A DNA stretch of 64,000 nucleotides from Xiphophorus maculatus. Taxonomy: Eukaryota; Chordata; Actinopteri; Cyprinodontiformes; Poeciliidae. Positions 47,401-58,529 of this stretch are shown here, in pieces (positions within the stretch are counted from its first letter, which is position 1; the number at the start of each line of letters is the position of its first letter). The DNA lies in the NCBI RefSeq assembly GCF_002775205.1, contig NC_036462.1:30049084-30113083 (forward strand), given 5' to 3'. The notes beneath the pieces were generated by a model that saw nothing but the letters and a program-made list of their open reading frames with translations, made no database searches and was not told the origin of the DNA. The translations under genes were made by a program, and so were the position numbers.

Positions 47401-47645
47401 TGATCGTGGTGCCTATCTCCAGCAAACGTTTTGGGCGAGAGGCGGGGTACACCCTGGAATTTAGAGGGACCAATTAACCTAACAGTCATGATTTTGGACC
47501 GTGGGAGGAAGCCGGAGTACCCAGAAAGAAACCCACGCATGCACAGGGAGAACATGCAAACTCCATGCAGAAAGACCCTGGGCCGGGAATCGAGCCCAGG
47601 ATCTTGTTGCTGCAAGGCAACAGTGCTACCAACTGCACCCCTAAA
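47401..47645 (-). mobile_element. tRNA-derived SINE-like element
   Basis: Read on the minus strand it begins GGGTGCAGTTGGTAGCACTG (A-box-like TGGTAGCACTG), then GGGCTCGATTCCCGG (B-box-like), then the body GTTTGCATGTTCTCCCTGTG and TTAGGTTAATTGG, and ends ACCCCGCCTCTCGCCC. The order of A and B boxes and their spacing fit a tRNA-like RNA polymerase III head. Same family as 50748-51031, in the opposite orientation. Confidence 0.65.
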
Positions 47646-47660
47646 ACCAAATCAGTTTGG

Positions 47661-48079
47661 GTTATTTTGGAAACCCAGTTACATGCCAAAAATGGACTGA
47701 TTCAGCCCAAGGTCAATTCAACACTAAAGGGTCAAGTTCTCAACCCAAATTTAAAGGTTAAATTGATTAATATTTAATTTTAAGGCTAGGTGGCTAAGCT
47801 AGGTGTGCTAAGTAGCTCTCCAGCTACTTAGCAAAACGGGGCTAATGTTATCTTAAGGGAACAAACTCATTGATTTTGTGTGAAGTTATTTTGGAAACCC
47901 AGTTATTTGCCAAATAAGATCTGATTCAGTCCAGGGTTAATTTAACACAACAGGTTATCAACCCAAATTCAAATGTTAAATTGATTAATATCCAATTTTG
48001 AAGCTAGGTGGCTGAGGTAGCTGCTTAGAAAAAATGGGCTAATGTTATCTTAAGGGAACAAACTCTGACTTTGTGTGAA
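47661..48079 (+). repeat. Direct tandem duplication of about 200-224 bp
   Basis: Unit 1 (47661-47884) and unit 2 (47885-48079) align from GTTATTTTGGAAACCCAGTT through CTGATTCAG, CAACCCAAATT, TTAAATTGATTAATAT, AAGCTAGGTGGCT or AGGCTAGGTGGCT, GGGCTAATGTTATCTTAAGG, to TTTGTGTGAAG. A third start (GTTCTT at 48080) diverges at once. Unit 1 has about 29 extra bases around the TAGCT words. It starts 16 bases after the SINE head. Confidence 0.8.
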
Positions 48080-49690
48080 GTTCTTAACACAACCTACTGA
48101 CAATAACAATTATACAACATGTGTTACCATCTCCCCGTTTATGTTTCCATCCTATGGAAAAAATTCAGAGAAGTTTAGTTTTGTCTGACCTTCTAGCTTC
48201 AGGAGTAAAATATGTACTGCATTGTCCTCTCCTGGTTCAGTCACCGTTGCAGCATACAAGCTCAAAAGGTATTTGCACGCTGGTCAGTTTACTAGCCCCA
48301 GCAGACAATTTTATTGATGGAGAATGATTTTAGTTATGCTGACTGGTTTGCATATTAAAGGGGAAAAAAAGGCAAAAATACACTAGTGTCCCTGTATGTT
48401 TGGTTTACTAATGCTTTTGTCTTTAAGGTCTCAAAGACTAAGTGTTAAAGTTTTAAATATCCTCAAAGATTTCTAATGTTTATGCATTACGTTTACCTAA
48501 CCACAAATATTCCTGATTTTTATTTATTTTTTAATCCTCCTGTTATTCCTTCTTATGTGGAGAGCACGCCCCCTAGTGTTCAACATACAGAGATGCAATC
48601 ACTTTACCAGACTTTCCTGCAACGATTTTCTTTTCCTGAAACTTTGAAAAAGAAAACTTTCTTTTTGTAACAATAGTAACTTTCTATTTAAATTTTTCAA
48701 TCGCGCAACGTGAACAAGCAACAGTCACATTTAACAGTCAAATATTTCACTGAATGAATCTGAGGTTCATTTTCTGATATGAGTGAAAACAAATATGTAT
48801 ACTTTTTTATAATTTTGTATAATTACAAAAATAAGTTTAAAAAAAAACAAACAGCTGTTTTCATGTGAGCCTCTTTTTCTCACCTTTACTTAAAGCCAAT
48901 CAGATTTGTCTCATCTATCGTTTTAACAATGTGTCACTTGTGCAAAACCAATTAGACTCTTTAAATAATAGTAGTAATTTTATTCTCACATTGCATTATA
49001 TCAATTATGTAAGTTTCCTTATTTTTTTATCTACAGTATTAAGAAGAAATTACCAGTTCCTATTTATATTACTAAATTGTGTTTTCCTGAAATACTTTCC
49101 TTTGGACCATGTTATAACTGTAGAAGTTTCCTTATAGATTTATTTGTGCATTTATTGTGTATTCCCCGAGTTTTTAGGAATCAGACTTGATTTTTGATAA
49201 ATTTAGCTTTCAGCCCGGCTATGCCCAGGGGAACAACTTTCACAACTGAGGCAAACTTTATATTTTACTGGAAAGCACTTATCGCTTTCATGAGGTTTCC
49301 ATAACGGTTACTTTTATCCTCAAATAACTATGCTATGCTATATCTCTATCAGTGTATTTATTTTTATATACGCTTTTTTGTTTCCATACTATTTCTTTGT
49401 GTGGAGAAAATGTGTGCGTATGACACCGTTTCCAAAAGATTACAGCCTGCTTGACGAAACTTTGAGCGTTTTACAGGCAACTTAAAGACAAGTTGCAACT
49501 TAGCAAAACATTTAAACCGCTTCCATTTTAAATACGTGGTGTAGAATAAGATTCTGACATCTCAAAACACTTTTTTTATTCAATTGACCTTACAGATGTG
49601 ACGTCAAAATTCTTTATTGAGACAAAGTAGGTATTGTTTTTTTAAGGTGGCGTCATTCGCCATCTCTTATCAGGATGTAATGATTCCCAC
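48080..49690. other. Intergenic DNA upstream of setmar
   Basis: AT-rich; no gene recognised. It contains a good CTCF-like motif on the minus strand at 48567-48579 (ACACTAGGGGGCG). Confidence 0.35.
48567..48579 (-). promoter_or_regulatory. CTCF-like motif
   Basis: ACACTAGGGGGCG matches 12 of 13 positions of the vertebrate CTCF core CCRSYAGGKGGCR. It lies between lrrn1 and setmar. A weaker plus-strand match, CCGCTAGGGGGAG, is at 49694-49706, about 90 bases before the setmar start. The motifs point away from each other. Confidence 0.35.
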
Positions 49691-49767
49691 TTACCGCTAG
49701 GGGGAGATAGTCGTTAACCTCATCAGCGGAAGCTGCCGCTTCTGGTTTTGATTCGGAGGTTGTTGAC

Positions 49768-49800
49768 ATGCTGCGGGTAGACAGCTGGTCCACAGCATGA
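49768..49800 (+). CDS. 11-codon upstream reading frame of setmar
   Basis: ATG at 49768, reading MLRVDSWSTA, then TGA at 49798-49800. The stop shares bases with the setmar ATG at 49797 in the arrangement ATGA. If the transcript starts upstream of 49768, ribosomes would reach the main start by leaky scanning or by termination followed by re-initiation, which usually lowers translation. Conservation is unknown. Confidence 0.4.
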   Translation: MLRVDSWSTA

Positions 49801-51988
49801 CGGAGGAGCGCAGTGTGGATTTGAGCGGCGGTTTGGAGGATGTTCCTGTTTTATGTGAAGCTCTGACACGTCCGACATTCAAGGTAATGACACCCGAACC
49901 CTTTTCCGCAGATGAATACCCAAGATGGCTAACAGTAACTGAATTATTACTTTGAGGTAGGACAAGGAAAGCGCAGAATTGCCGTTTTTCGCTCTCGGAA
50001 GTGTCGTAACCGGAACAAAATTGCTTACAACTTGACGTTTATAGCTGCTGTTGTGAACACTAAAATAGTTTTAATATTTGCTTGGTCTGTGAATGAAGTA
50101 GACATTTACTGAGTCCGGGGTATTTCTATTTTATTTTATTGTTGTTATTATGAGTAATAAAGCATAATACCTTGTGGGTATTAGATTAAATGCCTTTTAA
50201 ACTGTAACCATCTGCTCTGAGAAGCCTCGCCTCCATCAGCTGAAATGCCTTGTTTCACCAGCAGGTGTCAGTAAATCATCACTGCAAACATAACCTGTCT
50301 ACAACTTGTAGCGAGTCAAACAATGACTGCCTTTCTACAACCTTAGTAGGAGGATGTAGACTGATTTATTATGCCCACAGGTAGGGTTACGTATTCTGTA
50401 AGCTGATTACAAATGAATGACAGTTATAGCTACCGATTATGTTAAATAGTGATGTATTGCAGATTTATTTCCTTTTTTATTTCCTGTTGCCTACAATCCC
50501 TAAAAGTGACCTCGACACTTGTCTGAAAAAGCATGTGAAACATTAGCACACCTTTTGTTAAGAAATAAGCAGTAACATCTTTGAGCTATGAACTTGTTTG
50601 ACTTATTCACTGACATGAAAATTCATAAATTTCATGAATTTTTATTTCTAGTTGCACTCTTTTTACACGTAGAGTGCTTTGCAGAAGTATTCAACCACAA
50701 ACATCCACATATTTTACGTGACAGGCTATTACAAAGAAGCATGTTATTGTGGTACAGTTGTAGCATTGTAGCCTTGAAGCAAGAAAGTCCTGGGTTCAAA
50801 TCCCGACCTTTCTGCGTTGAGTTTGTATGTTCTCCCTGTGCATGCAGGGGTTCTTCCCTGGTACTCCAGGCTAAAACATGACAGCTAGATTAATTGGACT
50901 CTCTAAACTTCCCTTGTGTGTGTGTGTCTGTGTGTGTGTTTGTGTACGCATGGTTGTTTGCCCTGTGGTAGGCTGGTGACCTGTCCAGGGTGTACCCTGC
51001 CTCTCACCCAATGGCCACTGGTGATAAGCACAGAAGGATGTATCTTTTTCCACCCCTTTTACGTTTATACACCACATTGTGTTAATCACACAGAACTCCC
51101 TACAAAGCATAAGTTTATGGATGTAAAAATTCAGAAATTATTCAAGTCATATGGATATTTTTCCAATTTTTATTTTTTTTTATGAATCTGGTGCAGCTTC
51201 TGTAGTTTTCTGTTTTTCTCCAGTATTCCACAGATAACGTTCAGGGCCCAGGATGCTCCGTAGATCCAAGTGAAGTCACCCTTCCAGGTTGCTCCTGTAT
51301 TTCCCATTCCTGCCACCCCGAGACCTGCTCTTGCCTTCAAACGTCCGGCAAGGCCTATGATGACACAGGCAGGCTGCTGAACCTCGACGGACCTGAGTCC
51401 GGCTACTCTTCCCCCGTGTTTGAGTGCAATGCCCTTTGTACCTGCAGCGACACCTGCTCTAACCGCGTGGTAGGGAGGGGGCTCCGGCTCAGGCTGGAGG
51501 TCTGCCGCACCAAGAGCAAGGGCTGGGGAGTACGAACGTCGGAAGAAATCCCTCGCGGGACGTTTGTGTGCGAATACGCAGGGGAGGTGATCTCTTTCGC
51601 AGAGGCTAAACGCAGACAGCTCAGCCAGAGAGCCGAGGAGAACAACTACATCATTGCCGTCAGGGAGCACGCGGGGACGGGCTCCGTCACAGAGACGTTC
51701 GTGGACCCCGCTCGGGCGGGAAACGTGGGCCGCTTCCTCAACCACTCCTGCACACCCAACCTGTACATGCTTCCTGTTCGCATTCACTCTGCCATACCGA
51801 GGCTGGCGCTGTTCGCCAGACGGTGCATACACGCACAGGAGGAACTGACGTTTGACTACTCGGGAAGATATGGCGCCCAGAAGCCCGTAGAGGCGCTATC
51901 CGGCGACGGACTGAAGAGGAAGCAGTGCCACTGTGGTTCCGTGAACTGCGCGCGCTTCCTTCCGCTCGATTTATCTATCCTGAGCTGA
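49797..51988 (+). CDS. setmar: Histone-lysine N-methyltransferase SETMAR (SET domain only), exons 49797-49883 and 51224-51988
   Basis: Exon 1 codes for 29 residues and ends TTCAAG before GTAATG. Exon 2 starts after TTTCTCCAG (51215-51223) and codes for 254 residues; the joint is in phase 0 (29+254 = 283 aa). Pre-SET zinc cluster: cysteines 40, 52, 54, 59, 64, 66, 97, 101, 103, 107. SET: GWG at 129-131, CEYAGE 145-150, NYIIAVREH 170-178, RFLNHSC 199-205, FDYSGRY 239-245. Post-SET: C264, C266, C271 with CHCGSVNC. The residues expected to bind S-adenosylmethionine and to form the catalytic pocket are present, so an active nuclear H3 lysine methyltransferase is likely; the human protein is reported to modify H3K36 and non-histone targets. 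The frame ends before any transposase, as expected outside anthropoid primates. It lies 15 kb downstream of lrrn1, the vertebrate gene order. The 1340-base intron holds a SINE. Confidence 0.93.
50748..51031 (+). mobile_element. tRNA-derived SINE-like element in the setmar intron
   Basis: GTGGTACAGTTGTAGCATTG resembles a degenerate A box, and GGGTTCAAATCCCG is a good B box. The body TTTGTATGTTCTCCCTGTGC, ATTAATTGGACTC, then GGTGACCTGTCCAGGGTGTA and CCCTGCCTCTCACCC matches 47401-47645. A TG microsatellite has grown inside it (50915-50944). Confidence 0.7.
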
Positions 51989-51994
51989 AATAAA
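51989..51994 (+). terminator. setmar polyadenylation signal adjoining the stop codon
   Basis: AATAAA begins at the base after TGA (51986-51988) and is followed by GTTGTTTTTAAC, a GT/T-rich downstream element. With cleavage 10-25 bases later, the 3' UTR would be only about 20-30 bases. Later AATAAA words (52336, 52344) could give longer forms. Confidence 0.6.
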
Positions 51995-52019
51995 GTTGTT
52001 TTTAACTCAACTGTAAAAA

Positions 52020-52955
52020 AAACAAACAAACAAAAAGTAGTTGGTCCATGATGAGTTTCCTTGAACCCTCGGTCAGTTCAGCAGCTCATTAAGACAAGGG
52101 CGCATCGGCAGTTTCCAGCACAATCGTTTGGATGAGTCATGGCTTCGCTCGTCACTGTTTCCTGTTTGGTTCCCTTCTGATTCTCTCCCTGTCTTAATGC
52201 TGCCTCCCACTCGCTGTAAAAACAGATCTGAATAAGATAAGGAAGAATAATAATAATAATATTAAAAAAAGCTTTATTTATCTAAGGGAGTAAACCTGTT
52301 GTTATTTCAACCCTTTTCACCTGTCATGGAATATTTATTTCCACAAATAAATATTGGTTGTGTCCCAACAGACTTGCAGTCTGTCTCCTTCCATTTTTCA
52401 CACCACAAGGACTGGTGTTTAATAGGTTTCTTTAGACAGACACAAAGGCTTACGCAAATTAGAAGGCAGAAATTCCTGTTAGCTGTAGATATTTATGTGT
52501 CTATTGGTTCAACATTTATCGTTGTGATGTGTATTTTCCCATTTCCTTCCATATTTTCACTGCTTCTCGTGGTGCTCGATCACGAGAGGTGGGACCGTTG
52601 TTTTTGTTTTTTTTAAAGGACCGCGGGAGTGGGAGTACAAGTTTATATAGAAACCAACTTTATTCCCCCGGCAAAGGAGGGGCGAAGGTGTCCTACTTTA
52701 GCGTTAACGTGACCATTCTGAAATCAGGACCATCTCCTCTCAATCTGCCCCATTTCTAGTCTAGACCTGCTTTCATCTTATTAATATCCACATTTGGGTT
52801 AATTAGGATGGAGACCAAGTTTCATCCTGAAATGAGACCAGTGCTGCAGCCACATTGGGGTGGAGAGGAGGGTGGTGGCGGAGAGATGGCACTGAAAACC
52901 TTCTGTCGATCGGAGCGCTGTGGCGAGTTGACTGGATTCTGCAATTGTGGTGTCG
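52020..52955. other. Intergenic, nothing recognised
   Basis: AT-rich. It has a short (AAT)n tract at 52247-52262 and AT-rich tracts. No gene-like frame with known similarity. Confidence 0.4.
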
Positions 52956-52959
52956 ACCT

Positions 52960-53480
52960 ACAGTAAATTCCCTCCCATCTGAGTTTGATCTGGGACTAGT
53001 TTATCACTTTCTAGTTTATTTGAAGGTAACAAAAAGTACCTTGAGAATATTTCAGGGTTTCTTTCACACTTGGGTTATGCCGCAAGGCAATGACCCAAAG
53101 CACACAGACAAGTCCAACTCTTAATAGCTCTAAAAGAAAATTTTAAGATTTCGGACCTTAAATTTTCTGCATGACCTTGATTATCAAAAATCCTCCAGCG
53201 CAGCTGAAATGAAGCAGTTCTGTAAGGGAGACAGAGCCACAATTCCTCCACATCATTCTGACAAGCTCATTGCCGCCAACGGGGTTGCTCAACAAGTCAT
53301 TAGGTCTAAGGGCAATTACTTTTTCCACATAAGGCCCTCATGGAAACATTTGTGTGACAAAAAAGATGAATATGGAAGAAATATATGAGAGGAGTTGCAT
53401 ACAATTTGCAGCCAAATCAAAGGTATTTGATAGGGTGCAATCAGAATAATCAGAAATGTTCAACCTTCATGTGGAAAAGT
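52960..53480 (+). mobile_element. Tc1/mariner-like transposon relic
   Basis: Around 53089-53115 the DNA reads NDPKHTDKS, the conserved DNDPKHTSK motif before the second catalytic Asp region of Tc1-type transposases. Downstream, GGCAATTACTTTTTCCACAT followed by AAGGCCCTCATGG resembles the 3' part of a frequent fish element (GGCAATTACTTTTTCACACA, GGGCCA). Stops and indels are numerous. Confidence 0.6.
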
Positions 53481-53780
53481 GTAGCTTGATGCTCTGGTCT
53501 TGTAGGAAAGTAGGGCAGGGAAATGGGAGAAAATTAACACTGAAACGTAAGTTCCATCTCCTAATTCAATCGTTGGATAATTCCGATCATTTTTAGCTCT
53601 TCTGTTCATTTGTATTTACTTATAATGAAGAAATGTCATTGGTGATAAACCTCATTCACCTGTAAATGAGGAATATTTCCTTTTGCCTTTGGATGAATTC
53701 AATTCAATATTTCAAACATCAGTGTAAGAAGAAAAGCTTTTTTTTTCTTCTTCTTTTTAATCCATGACTCATGTCATTCT

Positions 53781-53990
53781 TCAGTCAGATGTCCCTGGAA
53801 TCCCCATGACAACTGGCGGTGTGTACAGGAGGTGATTTGGACAGAGACTGGCTGATTCGGGAGGCGCGCGAATGCCGATCTCAGATCTGCCCGGCAGAAC
53901 GGCTGCAAACAAGAGCGGCTCCTCTCCAGCACTGTCACCTAGCAACCGGCACTTAATCACAGGAGGTGAACTTCCCTGCAAAACTCCCTG
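53781..53990. promoter_or_regulatory. Candidate regulatory patch with RFX-type half-sites
   Basis: A GC-richer, unique-looking stretch in AT-rich surroundings. CCTAGCAAC (53938-53946) matches the standard RFX half-site, and CATGACAAC (53805-53813) is a weaker one. The minus strand is open for 66 codons without similarity to known proteins. Possible enhancer or conserved non-coding element. Confidence 0.25.
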
Positions 53991-54289
53991 TGTACCCCCC
54001 CCTGCCCAAAATCCAACACGAGAACAAGGAAAATGAAACGTGTTCAGAGCAGGAGGGTGTTTTAGTCAGGATGTGATTGGATTTTGAGAGGCGCAGCGGT
54101 TCTGCTCTGGCCTTTGCTAAATATCATTTTCAATGAAAATGTTTTCATTGTTGGTACTCGGTGGAGTTGTCGCAATATAATCTTCTCATACCAAAAGTGA
54201 CAGGTACTCACGTTTTGCTGTGTTCCCTTTAAACCACACTTACTGTGGTTTGAAAACCTGCCCAGAGCCTTTTAGTCATAAACCCTTGA

Positions 54290-54860
54290 ACTTTTCCACA
54301 CTTTTTTCCAGATTGCAGCTACAACCTTGTGTGTCTTTTATTGAAATTTAATGAAATAGACCAACACATAGAAGTGCGTAATTGGGAAGTGGACAATTGT
54401 TTTCATGATTTGGTTTTTAAAAAATACATAAAAATCTGTGTAGTATGCATTTAAGTCAGTACAGCTGTATGTGTTCAACCAGTTTAAAGATTGAAATTGT
54501 TGTTCATTCTTCATAATAGGCCTACAAAGAACACAATGGACAACGCTGAGCATCCTCCTTATGAGACTTTTACACAACTATAATGTCTTCAGTCAGAGAC
54601 TTCATCAGACTTGCTGGAATACAGACTGTTACAGGAGATCTTTCCTGCCCAAAGACATAAGCATCAACTTTAACTTTCTCCACGACGTTTTATACAGTGT
54701 GTTTTGTTTTGTTTTTATGATGCTGTTTGCTCACTGAAGTTCTCTTTACGAATCTTTAGAGTCTTCAGATTACAGCTGGATTTCGACTGACATGAAATTA
54801 CACCAACTCTGTTCATTAATAAGGTGGCTTCTGATGGTACCGGATTAAATGTAATAAATT
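54290..54860. mobile_element. Tc1-like element fragments
   Basis: 54330-54390 is an inverse copy of the Tc1-like 3' tail (AAATAGACCAACACATAGAAG, TAATTGGGAAGTGG). 54720-54840 carries TCACTGAAGTTCTC, ACAGCTGGATTTCGACTGAC and CAACTCTGTTCATTAATAAG, a segment often seen in fish Tc1-like elements. The two pieces point in opposite directions, so this is a rearranged or palindromic relic. Confidence 0.5.
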
Positions 54861-56214
54861 ATAAACCTAACTGAATTTGCTTGGAGCTGTAAGAACTGAA
54901 ATCCAGGAATGGCCGCACAAATAAAAAAAAAGCAATTAATGCATCACATGAAATGATCGTATTGTATGGTTAAATATTAATTGATTGGGCTTAATCAAAC
55001 TTTGCCAGTATGTCTTTTCAAACTACGTTTCAAAGGGGTAGAGATGACAAGATGCAGCTTGATTATGTGTCACATTGATAAAGGGCCCTGACTATTTCGG
55101 GGTGAGTGACCAGCGGAGAAATTACTACTGGCAGTCGATTTGTTCTGAACTGGAGCATGTCTCTGATGAGGGAGCAGATGTCCTTGCCTTGAATCCTGCA
55201 GCCAAATTAAAAAAAGAAAAAAAAAAACTGAAGGCTTATTTTCAGGGTCTCGGCTGGCGAAGACATTTTACACGTTCCAGTTGAAACATTTGCCCCACTT
55301 TTGTTGATTTATTTTAGGGTTTTTTTGGTCAGCTAATACAGAATCATCAGTCCATGAAGCACTCCACTGAATTTGTGTTTGGTTTTTTTCCCCTCCATGG
55401 GGTAAGCCGTAGAGCGCTGTGCCTCATCTCTGCTAAGAGAGGATGGTGTGAAAAGGGTTTCTCACACTGACTCCTCCCATCACAGATGTTAAGTTAAATT
55501 TGGCCCAGGACACCTGCACTGGGCCCAGCAGGAAGTTCTGGAGTGCAGGAGGCGCCCGCCTTCACAGGCTGCTTTTCACGCTGATCGTTTCTTCCACATG
55601 TGAGAGTTTAGATACAGTGGTGTGAAGAAGTGGGTTTCACATTGTCAAAAAGGTGTTAATACCGGACAAAAATGACCTGAGTTAAATATAAAATGCTGTT
55701 TTGAAATGATTATTTTAATTATTACAGGGGGAGCGGGCTATCAATCGAAAACCAATCTGGTCCTTTGTGAAGATATAATCTCTCCCTATTTTGACACATG
55801 CTTCTTCAAATAATTGTTGTAATTCAGCTTCAGCTTGTCAGTTGGATTTAATGCCTGACTTTAACTTCAAAACTTTCTGAATCATTAAGAAATCATTGCA
55901 AGTGCATTTCTACATGACCAAAAACGCTTTAGTTTCGCCGGGTGATGGGCAGGGATTTTCCTTTTTGGACGTTCTGGAATAGAGAGCAGAATTCAATACT
56001 TTCTCAAATTAAATCAAAGTCGTCCAGGCCCTGAACCAACCCAGACCATAACAACAAGCCCCATGTTTGACTTTTAAGATGTCCTTCTGGCTCTGTGGAG
56101 AGAAATCATCTTGTAATCTGGAAATTGTCATCTTGATTTATGTTTTCCTTGGTGAAGCACTTAGCCCCAAATTGCCTGCTGATCTGCATATTGGTGTCTG
56201 ACTGTTTGAGTGCG
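54861..56214. other. Intergenic; possible transposon-derived stretch at 55900-56130
   Basis: The phrase around 56030-56075 (CCCTGAACCAACCCAGACC, AACAAGCCCCATGTTTGAC) resembles the non-coding part of a fish DNA transposon. Otherwise nothing recognised. Confidence 0.35.
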
Positions 56215-56290
56215 ATTGATGAATGTAGCTCTAGTGTAAAGTGCTTTAGTGGTCAGCATAACTACAAAAGTTCAATATAAATTCAGTCCG
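56215..56290 (+). repeat. Retroposon tail fragment
   Basis: GTGTAAAGTGCTTTAGTGGTC and TCAATATAAATTCAGTCCGT resemble the common teleost SINE/LINE tail GTAAAGCGCTTTGAGTGGTC, ATATAAATACAGTCCATTTA. Confidence 0.5.
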
Positions 56291-58529
56291 TTTACCATTT
56301 CATTAATGTTTAAGCCCTATGTTAGAAGCAATAGGATGCTTTAAGACTCTCCTCTGGATGCTATTTTTCCCATCCTCTTTCTTATGAATAATGAGCCCTA
56401 ATCTCAGCTGAGGGAAGGGAATGTTGATGTTCTCTTGCAGGAGTTATGATATGCCGGTGATATATGAGAAGGTTCACCACTGGTCCATGTTTTCTATGGT
56501 TTCCAAACTGATGCACGTCATTGATTTTCTCACCCGTTCTTCAATTTCTTCAGATTGGAGGAGAATGTGGCTATTTAAAACGTTTTGCCGACTTCGTGTT
56601 GTCAGAATGGTTCTATTTAAGTTACTTCTTTTTTTATTTTTCCACAGGACTACGTGTAATCAGTTCTGGGTTCTGTTGGTGGAATTGGACCAAAATAATG
56701 TTCCCTTTTTTGGGTCTTGTGCAAATTTTGTTAATGTAAGTTCCTGGTTGTAAATTGAATATATGACTCTACAGTTAATTGTGTTTAGCCTAAAGTGACA
56801 TTCTTCCATGTTGTCTTCCATGTCTTTTGTTTTAATAAAAATGTAAAAAATTTTATTTATAGAAAAACTGTATAATTCTTTTTAATAAAAATGTTTTAGT
56901 CTTAGTGGTGTAAATCATGTGGTATAAGAATAATGGAAGCATTCCTACAGCTAAATATGGGTTGTAGCTAAGCTATGCTAAAGTAAACTAAGCTGAGCTA
57001 AACTTAAGTTAGCTGAGCTAAGCTAAACTCAGCTAAATCATTAATCTGGCACACAGTTATTAAACCAAACTGATTAAAACATTTGCCACTTTATGCTGTA
57101 CATTGTATTTACCGCACTCCTGTTACCATTTGAGCTAACACATCACAGGATAAGAAAATGTGTGAAATAAATACATAAAGTAGAACAGTGAAGTATTTTT
57201 AAAAATGTCAAAACAGACTAATTAAGGTAACAATGCTCCTAACTGCATGTAGTGAGAGAGCTTTCTTCTCACTGATCCTTTTGGATTATCCGCTGTTAAA
57301 GCAGCTTATCGAACTTGTTGGACTCCAGGTTACACAGATGACTTAAGGCCACTGCCTCCACCTCAACAAAATCAGCTCCAACAACAACAACAAAAAAAAA
57401 ATTAGTTTCTTGATGGGCAACTGTGTCAAAACATTCCCACTCGTGTCTGCCGGCACACATCCGACACCTGTCCCCCCTATCCAGACACGCACACAGTCCC
57501 TCTTGGCATGATCTGTCACACTGATTATGCCGTAACCAAGGGGACGTGGTGAAGTGAACCTACGCTCTGCGGACATGTTTACGAGGAGGAGACGAGCTGA
57601 ATTTGTCCATTTATGTAAACATCTGTGCCAGGAAATGAAGGAAAGACGCGCACACCTGCAGCAATCACATCACCAGAAAGAAACATTCCCTCTCGAAACT
57701 CTCTGGCAAACGTCTGGCTTCAGCTTAAATGCAGCCAAATCCAACTTATTTTTCAAAGTTCTGCGATAAAAATCAGAAGGCCTAATTAGAATATCTCTGC
57801 AGCTGCTCTAATCAGACTATTTCCACTGGGAACATGGAGGCCATTAAACCAGCATAATTGTATTTTATTTTTAGAGAGGTACATCATGCTACCTCATGCT
57901 GGATTGTCTGATGCCATGAAGGCAAGAACATGTCCCTTTTTTTTAGGGACTTGGATATAAAACAAAGTAATTTCCCATTCATGGTGGTAAATCTGTTTCT
58001 TTTCCCTCTGCCTGTTTAGCAAAGATGATTAGGATTGGATGACAGTAAAGGACAATACAGCAGGTTGAATAGACTTTTCCTCCACAAAGTTTTAGGCTAG
58101 AGGGAATATCAGTTGACATATCTCACACTATTTGTGTGTGAGTGCATAAATTGATGTTGGTCTAGATTAGATGTTGGTCTAAGGTGTGATGTCATGCTAC
58201 TGAGGAAAGCTATGAGATCTAGTGTAAAAAAGTGTAATTTGTCTTTTACATCACTTTGAAAGATTTCATGTTCCTCAAGCAATAAAAAACTTTTATTTCC
58301 ACAGCTTTTAACGTTTTCATAGTCCTTAAACTTTTCCAGTCAGATTGCATGGACAACGCCCAATTTCAAGTCTTCTCATGGATTCTCAGCTTGATTTTTT
58401 TTTTCTGGACATTGACTAGTCCATTCTAACACTTAAACCACTTCTAGCTGAATGTTTTTGTCATTTTCCTGCCTATTTGTAAATGGTATAAATAATTACA
58501 TACATATTGCAAAGGTATTTCTCCACAGC
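56291..58529. other. Intergenic; GCTAA-rich tract and even-composition patch
   Basis: 56940-57035 is a run of AGCTAAGCT words. 57300-57720 is a more complex stretch with an open frame on each strand but no recognised product; it may be conserved non-coding DNA. No gene supported. Confidence 0.3.

Noticed and set aside
47565..47645. A true tRNA gene
   Set aside because: A and B boxes are present, but the sequence does not close into a cloverleaf with a matching acceptor stem and continues into a SINE body.
51170..51832. 220-codon minus-strand frame opposite setmar
   Set aside because: Shadow of the GC-rich setmar exon 2; it has no recognisable domain, while the plus strand encodes a complete SET domain.
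56421..56753. 110-codon frame
   Set aside because: Phe/Leu-rich product of AT-rich DNA with no similarity known to me; a second overlapping frame is equally open.
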